Origin: Phycisphaerales bacterium UBA1845
GTDB lineage: Bacteria > Planctomycetota > Phycisphaerae > UBA1845
Assembly (NCBI GenBank): GCA_002338715.1
Contig: DDIR01000002.1
Location: 2,134 to 40,168 of the forward strand
Length of the DNA stretch: 38,035 nt
Reading direction: 5' to 3'
Shown here: in pieces, positions 26,222-34,256 of the stretch
How the letters are laid out: every line of letters begins with the position of its first letter
How positions within the stretch are numbered: position 1 is the first letter of the stretch
Translations under genes and position numbers: made by a program
The notes under the pieces: generated by a model
The model's input: the letters and a program-made list of their open reading frames with translations, nothing else
Databases searched by the model: none
Told to the model about the DNA's origin: nothing

Positions 26222-27913
26222 CTAAGGCGTGGTGGATGCAGACTTGATTGCGGTACGGATTTCACCGAGCAATTGCTCGACTTTGAACGGTTTGAACAGG
26301 ACTGCTGCCAACCCTTCGCGACGCGCTCGAACGATCGAATGATTGGGATCGTAACCGAAGCCGGTCATCAGAATCACCGGGCAATTGGCGTTGCGTTCCT
26401 TCGCCGCGGCAAAGACTTCATACCCGTTGTTATGGGGCATTTTGATATCGCTCAATACGAGGTCGAAGGAACTCTCGCCGAGAATCTTGATGGCAACGTC
26501 GCCATCCTGCGCCGACTGCACTTCGCAGCCGAATCCTTTGAGCACATCGCTGACCGTGTCACGGATGATCTCTTCATCGTCAACCACAAGAATCGAACGG
26601 CCTTCCAACACCGGATCGTGACGCACCGACTTGCGCGAGCGCCGACGGTCGATAACCCCCGGACCGCGCTCCGTCATGGATTTCAGCGCATCGCGAACCC
26701 GCGCACCGTTGTCGCTGATTTCGTTCAATCGCACGCGCAGTTCATCGTGGCCAATGTAGTCGTCGATCAACGTCGCGACGTCCGTCAGCATATCGTTGAG
26801 CGGACCGCTGATTTCTTCCGACACGTCGCCATGAAGCCTGCCGGTCGTTTTGTGGCGTTCGCTGTCGAGCAGATTGAGAATGTGAATCGCAATCGCAATG
26901 TGACCAGCGAAGATTTCGGCGAACTGGCGATCATCCTCGGTGAACGCGGCGATCTGGTCGCTTTCCACGTTGAACACGCCGATGACCGCGTCGTGAAGCA
27001 GCAAAGGCACCGAAAGCGATGACTTTCCGCTTTCAATGCCCGTGATATAACGCGAATCTTTCGAAGTGTCGGGACAGAGGTAACTCTTCCCGTGCGACGC
27101 AACGAAACCGCAGATCCCGTTTCCGTCGGGTCGGGCGAAGATCGGAATCTCGTTGACCTTGGACGGCATGCCTGTCGAGAGCACCAACTCCAACCGGTTT
27201 GTCTTGGGATCGAGCAGGTGAACGGTGAAGCTGTCGAAGTTCATCAGGTCGTGGGTGTATCGGATGATTTTTTCTTCGAGTACGTCGAGGCGGCCTTGCG
27301 TGTCGAGCTTGCCGATTTGATCCACATCGAGGCTGACGAGTTCTTTGGCGGCTTTGTTGATTGCTTCGAGCTTGCGTTGCAATCGCCGCTTTTGTGTCAC
27401 GTCCCAAACGATGGCGGACACTTGAATGACGTTGTGCTCTTTGTCGGTCACCGGGGTCAGATGCACTTCAAACATCATGCTATCTTCCTCAACGGTGACG
27501 TGTCGCCCGCGAAGGTGCGAAGGCAGATCGAACTCGCCTTCGGTCGCCCAGGCAATGGCCTCACAGCAAAGTTCCCTGACACGCGTTTGAATCGAGTCAG
27601 GGAACTTGAGCATCTTGGGGCTGGCCCAGACGAATTCGCCATCGTTATTCACGATGCACACACCTTGCGATGCGTGTTCGATGGCCGGGTTGATCAAGTG
27701 GGCCGTTTGATTGATTTGATATGTCTTGAGCGCATCCGGCGTCACGAGCACCACATCAATCGGCGAGCGCTCGCGAACGAACTCGGCTTCTTGTACGGAT
27801 GTTACTGTTTGTACGGTGACGCGATCGCCAAGTTCATCGAGCAACGAACCGGCTTGATCCAGCGCCTGTCCAACAACCAGGACATTCAAATGGGTTGTGG
27901 CACTGTCCTGCAT
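26222..27913 (-). CDS. PAS-GAF-receiver signalling protein with degenerate kinase-like helix
   Basis: The 563-residue cytoplasmic protein has, in order: a receiver-like but acid-less N-terminal fold (about 8-65), a PAS domain (about 75-185, ASQGVCIVNNDGEFVWASP, ending ..VSAIVWDVTQKRRLQ), a GAF domain (about 205-350, GICGFVASHGKSYLCPDT, SLSVPLLLHDAVIGVFNVES), a DHp-like helix pair near 360-420, and a genuine receiver domain (about 435-555). The receiver has VVDDEE, the phospho-acceptor Asp near 488 in LVLSDIKMP and the LFKPF lysine. The H-box position reads VSEEISGPLNDML, so the phospho-histidine is replaced by Glu, and no ATPase domain follows. It may act as a phosphate sink or scaffold rather than a kinase. 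AGAGGA precedes the ATG; no partner kinase is nearby. Confidence 0.8.
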   Translation of the reverse strand: MQDSATTHLNVLVVGQALDQAGSLLDELGDRVTVQTVTSVQEAEFVRERSPIDVVLVTPDALKTYQINQTAHLINPAIEHASQGVCIVNNDGEFVWASPKMLKFPDSIQTRVRELCCEAIAWATEGEFDLPSHLRGRHVTVEEDSMMFEVHLTPVTDKEHNVIQVSAIVWDVTQKRRLQRKLEAINKAAKELVSLDVDQIGKLDTQGRLDVLEEKIIRYTHDLMNFDSFTVHLLDPKTNRLELVLSTGMPSKVNEIPIFARPDGNGICGFVASHGKSYLCPDTSKDSRYITGIESGKSSLSVPLLLHDAVIGVFNVESDQIAAFTEDDRQFAEIFAGHIAIAIHILNLLDSERHKTTGRLHGDVSEEISGPLNDMLTDVATLIDDYIGHDELRVRLNEISDNGARVRDALKSMTERGPGVIDRRRSRKSVRHDPVLEGRSILVVDDEEIIRDTVSDVLKGFGCEVQSAQDGDVAIKILGESSFDLVLSDIKMPHNNGYEVFAAAKERNANCPVILMTGFGYDPNHSIVRARREGLAAVLFKPFKVEQLLGEIRTAIKSASTTP

Positions 27914-28039
27914 AAAATCCTCTTCAGTCTCGACCCGCGCGAATCAATACATAGCGTCGGGTCAATGTCCAACCGAGCCACTGACCTTGGGGCTCAACCA
28001 TCTGTATTGTAGGGCGCGAACAACGGGCCGGACCACCCT

Positions 28040-28053
28040 GGGATTCGAATCCC
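28040..28053. promoter_or_regulatory. Perfect 14-base palindrome between plsY and the PAS-GAF-receiver gene
   Basis: The sequence GGGATTCGAATCCC is a perfect palindrome in the 269-base gap downstream of plsY and about 127 bases upstream of the signalling gene. It could be an operator half-site pair or part of a transcription end; no T-run follows on either strand. The text resembles a tRNA T-loop, but no cloverleaf can be drawn around it. The rest of the gap shows nothing I can name. Confidence 0.3.
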
Positions 28054-28182
28054 CCTTCCCTTTGACCTAATGTATCCAGTCCAAGATCGTCTACGCAAGG
28101 GGTAACTCATCACTGAATTCTGAAATGAATAAGATCCACCAAGGGTTTACGGCCTTTCGCGGGGATTGAGAACCTTGGCAAA

Positions 28183-28872
28183 TCAGGGAGAATCTGCGGT
28201 GTTTGCGCGGTCGCCAAGACGTGATTCGCTGCCCGTGCGAAGTCGGGCGATGTTGCCTCGGTGCCGATAAAGTACGAGCCCAGCGATCAGAATCGCAAAC
28301 ACGATCATCGGAACGTTGCTGGCAACCACATCCAACCCGTCCCAGAGCATGCAGCCCGTCACGAAAATTGGAAGGCTAAGTGCAGCGCAAATCGACGCCA
28401 ACGAAACCATCCGTGACGCCCACAACACCACGCCCCAAACAACGAACGCCAAAGCGCCAGCCAACGACATGTACGGGTAAATTCCGAGGATCACACCAAG
28501 CGAAGTAGCCACCCCCTTGCCACCCTTGAATCGAAGGTACACCGGAAAACTGTGCCCCAAGACACAACACATCCCGCAGCCAAGCCACATGATTTGTGCG
28601 ATCGCACCGTACGCGTCAGCCGACGTTGTCGGTTTTCTCAATACGTATCCAGTCAGCAAAATAGGGAGAAAACCTTTTGCAGCGTCGAGCAGAAAAATGC
28701 ATGCAGCCCACTTTCGCCCCATCACGCGGCCAACATTGGTCGCGCCGGTGTTACCGCTTCCGTGCTCGCGAATGTCGATGCCGCGCGTCAAACCGGCGAG
28801 ATATCCAAACGGAATACCACCGATCAGGTAACACCCGACGCAAAGCAAAATGGCGTACAGCGCAAATGTCAT
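28183..28872 (-). CDS. plsY: Acyl-phosphate glycerol-3-phosphate acyltransferase
   Basis: PlsY transfers an acyl group from acyl-phosphate to glycerol-3-phosphate, the first step of phospholipid synthesis, at the inner membrane. All three family motifs are present: GSGNTGATN (38-46), KGGKGVATSLG near 116-126 and HRGNIARLRTG near the C-terminus. The protein has the usual hydrophobic segments and is 229 residues, slightly longer than average. Its ATG overlaps the stop of the upstream glycosyltransferase gene by one base (TGATG), so it is the last gene of the envelope operon. Confidence 0.96.
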   Translation of the reverse strand: MTFALYAILLCVGCYLIGGIPFGYLAGLTRGIDIREHGSGNTGATNVGRVMGRKWAACIFLLDAAKGFLPILLTGYVLRKPTTSADAYGAIAQIMWLGCGMCCVLGHSFPVYLRFKGGKGVATSLGVILGIYPYMSLAGALAFVVWGVVLWASRMVSLASICAALSLPIFVTGCMLWDGLDVVASNVPMIVFAILIAGLVLYRHRGNIARLRTGSESRLGDRANTADSP

Positions 28873-30035
28873 CAGCGTGATCGCGTACTCAGCAAGTGTT
28901 CGTAAAGGCGCACGACGGCTTCCGCATGTTCGCGCATCGTAAAACCCGCAACGCTTTCGGGCTGCTTGCGCGTAGTTGCACCTGAACCGATAGCGTCAAG
29001 CGTCTTGCACACCGCTGCGGCCAACGCATCGTCATCGGACGATTCGTCGATGATGAATCCGTTGATCCCGGGATCGACGACTTCTGCCGCACCATCGTAT
29101 CGCGTCGTGATCACCGGTAATCCAATCGACCGCGCTTCGAGAACAACGCGGCTACACGGATCATAAAACGTGGGATGCACCAACACATCCGCCGCATGAT
29201 AGTAAGCGGAAATATCATCCGTGTGCCCCGCAAATGTCACGCGGTCGTTCGTGCCGAGCTTACTTGCCAATCGAAGCCACGGTGTCGGATTGCCATTTCC
29301 CGCGATGATCGAATGCACCGAGTGATTGGAATTCTTGATCTTCGCCAATGCTCTTAGCCAAGTCTCCGCGCCCTTGAGACGCAGGTTATTGGCGGCCATC
29401 AGTACGAGGTATTGCCCGTCTTCGATGCCATATTGCAACCGGATCGCTTCTCGTTTCGCCAACCGCGTGGCCTCGTCGAACTCGATGGGATCGACGCCGT
29501 TGAAAATCTTGGTGATGCGTTCGGGCGGGAGGCCGTGGTGTTGCTGCAACTGGCGAACCACATAGTCCGACAACGCGATGGCTTGGGGTCCGTCCGCCCG
29601 TTGCAACATTCTCGCTTCAAGGCGAGCAAGCTGACGTTGCTTGACGTTCATCGCGAGCATCAACCGCTTCAACAGTCGGCTGATGGCGCTGCGCCGCGTC
29701 GCGATGTTGCGCAGCTGGGTTTCGCGATACGTTCCACCCCGCGGCTGATAAATGTCCGCGACCATCGACGGAACCAGTGCGTGGATCAGATCAGGATTAA
29801 GCGACTCCGCGACGCGATCGGCTTCTTTGCAAAACGCGGCGGTGGCTGTCGCTTTTGCGGGCGAAAGAACACTCACGGTATTCACCGGGCAAGGCACGCT
29901 CGCAGTGTCTTGACTTCGTGTAATGACCTGAACGTCAATCCCCAGGTCAACAAGGTGTTTGACGAACTGGATCGTGGAGGTCTCTGCTCCCCCGCGTGAT
30001 GCATCAATCCATTCGACGATCAGGGCGATGTTCAA
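28872..30035 (-). CDS. GT4-family glycosyltransferase, probable LPS core
   Basis: The 387-residue protein has a GT-B fold of the GT4 type. Its N-terminus, MNIALIVEWIDASRGGAETS, has the Gly-Gly acceptor loop. The C-terminal nucleotide-sugar domain contains LVLMAANNLRLKGAETWL, VTFAGHTDDISAYYHAADV, HPTFYDPCSRVVLEARSIGLPVI and YDGAAEVVDPG. The pattern is close to WaaG-like enzymes that add the first hexose to the LPS inner core; the exact sugar cannot be read. The gene overlaps the LPS kinase upstream by 4 bases and plsY downstream by 1, so all three are translated together. Confidence 0.88.
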   Translation of the reverse strand: MNIALIVEWIDASRGGAETSTIQFVKHLVDLGIDVQVITRSQDTASVPCPVNTVSVLSPAKATATAAFCKEADRVAESLNPDLIHALVPSMVADIYQPRGGTYRETQLRNIATRRSAISRLLKRLMLAMNVKQRQLARLEARMLQRADGPQAIALSDYVVRQLQQHHGLPPERITKIFNGVDPIEFDEATRLAKREAIRLQYGIEDGQYLVLMAANNLRLKGAETWLRALAKIKNSNHSVHSIIAGNGNPTPWLRLASKLGTNDRVTFAGHTDDISAYYHAADVLVHPTFYDPCSRVVLEARSIGLPVITTRYDGAAEVVDPGINGFIIDESSDDDALAAAVCKTLDAIGSGATTRKQPESVAGFTMREHAEAVVRLYEHLLSTRSR

Positions 30036-30883
30036 ACCGCACCGGCCTTTGTGGTTCGCGCCGCCCGACGCCGATCGTGTGCTGCAATCTGCGCGCTCTT
30101 CGCCGCGATGGCTTTGATCGTGCGAACAAGTCCCGCACGTCGCAAGCTGCGCACTTGAAAATACGTCCGCAGAAAACGCACGCGCTGCCGCACGCCCGCG
30201 ATATGTTTGGGCACCGAATAATCAAGCTGGGCGAGGTCGCGGTTGCGCCACCGTTCGAAACGCAGCGGCTTGTGCATCACCCGTTGCAAATCGATCAGCG
30301 CCAGGTCGGGCTCTGAATCAGAATCGTTCGTCAAGAAAATATGCGACAGATAGAAATCGCGATGGATGAAGCCTTTTCCGTGAAACGCACGGGCCAACTC
30401 GGCCACCGCGCAGATGAGTCCTTTCGACGCGAGGCCATCCTGCCGCAAGACCCATTTTTCAAGCGATTCGCCCGGCATCTCAGCCAACACCAGGGCGCTT
30501 CGCGATCCGCCGGAACCAATCGATTCTTCAGCGAAGGCCGCCACCTTGGGCACCGCGATTCCCTCGCTCGCCAGGCGCATGATCCAATCGCGTTCCACCC
30601 GCGCTGGGCTCGTCGCACGCTTTCCCGGTAGCACCGACGTCAACAAACGCTTGGGCGTGTTGCGATGAAATCGTTTGATATATAACCGACGCGTCGCACC
30701 CTGTCCGTCCTGAAGGTCGACGGCCACCCGCTCGCGCCACGATGGCAACGTCGCCTTGTGCAGCTTCGTCCCAGCCGCCACGAACAAATCATCGATTGAC
30801 GCGATGTTATTCTGTGCGAACAAATCCGCATAATCCGCGTCAATCCAAAATTCGCGCTTGGATTGGCTGGAATTCGCAGGCAT
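30032..30883 (-). CDS. LPS-core (InaA/RfaP-like) kinase
   Basis: The 283-residue protein kinase-like enzyme probably phosphorylates heptose in the LPS inner core. The catalytic loop is HRDFYLSH (174-181, Asp176) and the metal-binding segment is ALIDLQRV (Asp198), as in the WaaP/InaA family; Lys70 in LYIKRF matches the ATP-binding lysine. I chose ATG 30883; a GTG 12 bases earlier lies next to the GTAG repeat and has no better ribosome site. It sits between a GT9 heptosyltransferase-like gene and a GT4 gene, which supports an LPS-core role. Confidence 0.85.
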   Translation of the reverse strand: MPANSSQSKREFWIDADYADLFAQNNIASIDDLFVAAGTKLHKATLPSWRERVAVDLQDGQGATRRLYIKRFHRNTPKRLLTSVLPGKRATSPARVERDWIMRLASEGIAVPKVAAFAEESIGSGGSRSALVLAEMPGESLEKWVLRQDGLASKGLICAVAELARAFHGKGFIHRDFYLSHIFLTNDSDSEPDLALIDLQRVMHKPLRFERWRNRDLAQLDYSVPKHIAGVRQRVRFLRTYFQVRSLRRAGLVRTIKAIAAKSAQIAAHDRRRAARTTKAGAV

Positions 30884-30895
30884 GAAACCGTCCAC

Positions 30896-30959
30896 GTAGG
30901 GTGGGCCGGGCCCACCATGTTGTTGTCGTTCGAACTGCGGTGGGCACGGCCCACCCTAC
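30896..30959. repeat. REPIN-like inverted repeat, GTAG family, complete copy
   Basis: Two 21-base arms (30896-30916, and 30939-30959 read in reverse) each start GTAG and then form the hairpin GGTGGGC-NNN-GCCCACC, with loop CGG on the left and CGT on the right. A 22-base spacer separates them. The arms differ at one loop base only. It is the same family as the copy at 1-57. It lies between the GT9 stop and the LPS-kinase start, within the operon. Confidence 0.9.
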
Positions 30960-30973
30960 AAAAACTCGCGTCC

Positions 30974-32059
30974 TCAATTCGAAGGACCGCTCTGCTTCAA
31001 CAATTCAACCGACGCATCATACACCATTTCACTCGTCACACCCGTCATGCATTTATGATGCCCCAACGGGCAGACTTTCTTCTGGCACGGGCCGCAATCG
31101 ACCGCAATCCGCACCGATCGCTCCTTCGCATAATCCGTCTGCGTCCACTCCACGTGCGTCGACCCAAACACCGTGACCACATTGCGATCCAAAGCCTTGG
31201 CAAAGTGCCGCGGACCCGTGTCGTTGTTAAGCAGCAGATCGCACCGCCCGATCAACGCTTTAAGCTGCCCCAACGTTCCGGGCGGATCGTCAACAAGATA
31301 CGATCGCTCCTTCATGGTCTTGCAGACCCGCATCGCCAACTCACGCTCACCCGGTCCAAACGTCACCACAACGCTCGCACCATCATTGCGCACCAACTGG
31401 TCAGCCACCTCCGCGTAACGTTCGGGCGGCCAAAGTTTCGACGGTCCAAACGACGCCCCCGGATTGATCACCACCAACGGATGACACTGATCGATGCCCC
31501 ACGCGCAAAGTCGCGACTCAACCGCCTTGGCGTCGTCATCCGCGACAGCCAACTCCATCTGCTGCGTCGGCATCGCGCAATCGAGCGCCGAGATCATCTC
31601 GTTGAAGTAGTCCACCGTGCTGACTTTTTCGAACGATCGGCCAACCCGTCGCGGCGGAATCCGATCGGTCAGCAACCAACCGCGTCCGTCGCGATCGTAT
31701 CCGATGCGCCGTTTGATTCCCGCGAGCTTCGCCGTCAGCGCTGATCGAAACGAATTGGAGAGCAGCACCGCCCAATCGTATCGCTTACTCTTAAGCTGCC
31801 GCCCCACCGTGAACGGTTCAAACCACTTCGCCGCCTTCGAATTCGTCTTCGGCCAGGTGATGATCTCGTTCATCCACGTCCCGGGTTCGAGAACCGCCAC
31901 CGTGTTGGCTTTGGTCAATAGCGTGATATGCGCATCGGCGAAACGATTTCGCAGCGCCCGCAGTCCCGGAGTGGCCATCACCACATCCCCCACCCACGTC
32001 GGCATGAACACAACGATGCGCTGCGGATCAGGTTGGCTGGGACTGTGAACCGGTTTCAC
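30974..32059 (-). CDS. GT9 heptosyltransferase-family glycosyltransferase
   Basis: The 361-residue protein (from the GTG at 32059) belongs to the ADP-heptose:LPS heptosyltransferase family, GT9. It shows the N-terminal RIVVFMPTWVGDVVMATP loop, the middle NPGASFGPSKLWPPERYAEV, and the nucleotide-binding NNDTGPRHFAKALDRNVV followed by VFGSTHVEWT. The C-terminus has CGPCQKKVCPLGHHKCM, the cysteine-rich tail common in WaaF/heptosyltransferase II. An ATG at 32137 is in frame but would add 26 unlikely residues and overlap the upstream gene; the GTG keeps a normal N-terminus. It most likely adds heptose to the inner core. Confidence 0.85.
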   Translation of the reverse strand: MKPVHSPSQPDPQRIVVFMPTWVGDVVMATPGLRALRNRFADAHITLLTKANTVAVLEPGTWMNEIITWPKTNSKAAKWFEPFTVGRQLKSKRYDWAVLLSNSFRSALTAKLAGIKRRIGYDRDGRGWLLTDRIPPRRVGRSFEKVSTVDYFNEMISALDCAMPTQQMELAVADDDAKAVESRLCAWGIDQCHPLVVINPGASFGPSKLWPPERYAEVADQLVRNDGASVVVTFGPGERELAMRVCKTMKERSYLVDDPPGTLGQLKALIGRCDLLLNNDTGPRHFAKALDRNVVTVFGSTHVEWTQTDYAKERSVRIAVDCGPCQKKVCPLGHHKCMTGVTSEMVYDASVELLKQSGPSN

Positions 32060-32111
32060 GAAAATGAAAATCCAAAGTGGGCCAGTGTCGGACAGGCAAT
32101 CGGAAGAAATG

Positions 32112-32996
32112 TTAAGAGCGCTTCTCGGAGCAGACAAACGCGGTCAGCGCGACAAGTTGCAGGAAGCCAGCCAGTATCAATCGCATCAGCGCCGCGCTCG
32201 AATCGGAGAAAAACGCCATCATCGCCCACCCGCCAACGATCAGCGCCAACATCTGCGTCAGCGTGCCAGCCAACCGCAGCACCGAAAAGTCTTCGTGCCG
32301 TTGTTTGCGTTCGTGGCGTCGCAGCGAGTCGCGAATATCGGTCAGGAGGTTAACGACATCCTGCTCACGGACAGCTTGCTCGGCCATCAGTTGGCCCATG
32401 TCCACCGGCTTGGGTTCATCCGAATCGACCTCCTGCCCCTTGGGTGGAAGGTCCTTGTTGGAGATGACCAGATCAACCGCCCGCTCCAGCGAATCGGCGA
32501 CATAATCCGGATTACACTCACCGTTGCGCTTGCCGAGAAGGATCGTCCGGCAGCCAGCCCGCTCGCCCGCGACCACGTCCCGACTCGAATCGCCAACCAT
32601 CCACGACTCAGCCAACGACAGGTCCAACTCCTCAGCCGCCACCAGCAACATGCCGGGTTCGGGCTTGCGCAGGTTGCTCTGCTTGCGATACTTTTTGACC
32701 TTGGCTTCCGGGCCGTCGAGGTATGGGCAGTAGTAAATCCCGTCGAGCTGAACCCCTTGCTCGTGGAGAAGTTCCTCCATCCGCTCGTGAACGTCGGCTA
32801 GCTGCTCCTCGGTGAATTTGCCGCGGGCGACACCGGATTGGTTCGTCACCACCGCAACGGCAAACCCCTCATCGCGAAGACGGCGAATGCTGTCAGCCGC
32901 TCCGGGAAGCAGCGTCACCATGTCCGGATCATCAATGTAACCCGGATCGGCAATGATCGTATTGTCACGGTCCAAAAGGACCCCGCGATGCGACAT
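32112..32996 (-). CDS. GmhB-like HAD phosphatase with C-terminal membrane anchor
   Basis: The first 190 residues match the heptose-1,7-bisphosphate 7-phosphatase (GmhB/HisB-N) branch of HAD hydrolases: nucleophile motif LLDRDNT (Asp9, Asp11), TNQSG (51-55), RKPEPGM (110-116) and GDSSRD (135-140). The zinc-site ligands of the family, a CPH pair and CxC before RKP, are missing; the text reads CPYLDG and YRKQSNLRKP. Residues about 200-235 are helical and charged, and two membrane helices follow (about 241-264 and 268-289), an addition absent from ordinary GmhB (about 190 residues). Position among LPS-core genes fits heptose precursor synthesis at the membrane, but activity is untested. Confidence 0.75.
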   Translation of the reverse strand: MSHRGVLLDRDNTIIADPGYIDDPDMVTLLPGAADSIRRLRDEGFAVAVVTNQSGVARGKFTEEQLADVHERMEELLHEQGVQLDGIYYCPYLDGPEAKVKKYRKQSNLRKPEPGMLLVAAEELDLSLAESWMVGDSSRDVVAGERAGCRTILLGKRNGECNPDYVADSLERAVDLVISNKDLPPKGQEVDSDEPKPVDMGQLMAEQAVREQDVVNLLTDIRDSLRRHERKQRHEDFSVLRLAGTLTQMLALIVGGWAMMAFFSDSSAALMRLILAGFLQLVALTAFVCSEKRS

Positions 32997-33119
32997 GATG
33001 ATTTGAATTCAGCCCTACCCGCAAAGTTGATGAAGCGAAAAAATCGATAACGACATAATCGATATAGTGAGATACTTATGCAATCGGCCAACCGCCTGCG
33101 ATTCCTGCACCGGCAAACG

Positions 33120-34127
33120 CTAACCCGCCAGCGCTTCAATCACCGCGTGTCGAAACAGCGGCAGCAGAATCTCATGATGGCCCACCACTTGATGACCATG
33201 ACCCGCCGACACCGGCCGACGTATGACATTTTCCGTCGTGCGATAATGGCGCTGCATGTCGAAGTTGGCTGTCACCATCGCGTCGAGATTCGCACCCAAG
33301 TTGCGGGCGACCGACACGGCTTTTAAGAAAACCTCCGGAAGGATGACCGCCGATCCGACATTCAGCCAGACACCGCCCGAATCGCCAGCGCCTCGCCCTC
33401 CATCCTCATCCGCGCCAACGGTAAAGGGCCTCGCACCAAGCTGACCGACAATGTTACAGAGCAGGCGGAAATCCAGCAATGAAGCCGCCCCAAGCTTGCC
33501 CGCATCGAGGTTCCCGGCCATGTGAACCGTGTCGGTACCCAGGGCCACGTGAACCGTCACCGGAACGCCAAGCCGCCCAGCCGCGGCCAATATGCTGCTC
33601 GCACCATGGGGGGCGTTCTCTCGCACGAGTTTGCCCGCAATCGCGCGTCCCAAACCGATCTCGCCACGCGCCGCCTCGTCGCATACCTCCGCAAAGAAGC
33701 CCATGGTCTCTTCGACCATCCCGAACGAGCCGTCGCGAATGGTGTCAGCCACCTCTTCACTCGTCTGCCCGAGCGTCGCCAATTCGACATCGTGGATCGC
33801 GGTGGCACCGTTGAACGCCAGCGCATTGACGATACCGCGCTCCATCAGGTCGATGATCAGCGGGGCGCAACCGACCTTGACGACATGCGCTCCCATCGCG
33901 ATGACCACCGGCCGATGGTTCTTTCGGGCGGCTGCGACCGCGTGGACGATCTTGCGGAAGGACTGCGCTCCGAGATAGTCGGGCATCGAATCCAACAGCG
34001 ACATTGCCGACGCGCCGACTTCCGTGAGTTTGCCGGCACGGTCAAGATCGACCTTGTGGGCGCGCTTCGCGATCGAATACGTGCGAAGCTTGCGCAGGTC
34101 CATCGGTTGAAATTCAAACTCACTCAT
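33120..34127 (-). CDS. Deoxyhypusine-synthase-like conserved protein, function unknown
   Basis: The 335-residue soluble protein is conserved in pattern but I cannot assign a reaction. It has a Rossmann-like segment VVIAMGAHVVKVG, then LIIDLMERGIVNALAFNG and ATAIHDVELATLG, followed by SFGMVEETMGFFAEV and a late GRGAGDSGGVWLNVGSAVI. These fit the NAD-binding fold of deoxyhypusine synthase, and the late GDSGG recalls its GSDSG motif, but bacteria lack the eIF5A substrate. The ATG at 34127 has GGAAGG 10 bases upstream; an in-frame TTG at 34136 is too close to that site. The gene lies between lpxK and the GmhB-like gene, so a link to LPS or nucleotide-sugar metabolism is possible but unproven. Confidence 0.5.
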   Translation of the reverse strand: MSEFEFQPMDLRKLRTYSIAKRAHKVDLDRAGKLTEVGASAMSLLDSMPDYLGAQSFRKIVHAVAAARKNHRPVVIAMGAHVVKVGCAPLIIDLMERGIVNALAFNGATAIHDVELATLGQTSEEVADTIRDGSFGMVEETMGFFAEVCDEAARGEIGLGRAIAGKLVRENAPHGASSILAAAGRLGVPVTVHVALGTDTVHMAGNLDAGKLGAASLLDFRLLCNIVGQLGARPFTVGADEDGGRGAGDSGGVWLNVGSAVILPEVFLKAVSVARNLGANLDAMVTANFDMQRHYRTTENVIRRPVSAGHGHQVVGHHEILLPLFRHAVIEALAG

Positions 34128-34167
34128 CAAAGACAAACCTTCCCATCACTTCACCGCAATGTGCAAT

Positions 34168-34242
34168 GTGCCACTGCTCTGTGAGCAGTGGTCGTTTATC
34201 CTTAGGTCATCGAAAATTGCACTGCTCACAGAGCAGTGGCAC
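34168..34242. repeat. REPIN-like inverted repeat, GTGC family, copy 2
   Basis: The arms at 34168-34190 and 34220-34242 are identical to those of copy 1 and copy 3, with a 29-base spacer of unrelated sequence. The element sits between the lpxK stop (34257) and the start of the deoxyhypusine-synthase-like gene (34127), both on the minus strand. Confidence 0.92.
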
Positions 34243-34256
34243 ATCCTTCGCGCGAA

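Noticed and set aside
28036..28060. tRNA-like T-loop text (GGGATTCGAATCCC)
   Set aside because: The stem pairs only as a plain palindrome; with a 7-base T-loop an A-C mismatch closes the stem, and no matching acceptor, D or anticodon arms can be drawn on either strand.
32060..32137. Longer N-terminus for the GT9 gene starting at 32137
   Set aside because: The extra 26 residues do not fit the family N-terminus and would overlap the GmhB-like gene; the GTG at 32059 leaves a normal lead into the glycine-rich loop.
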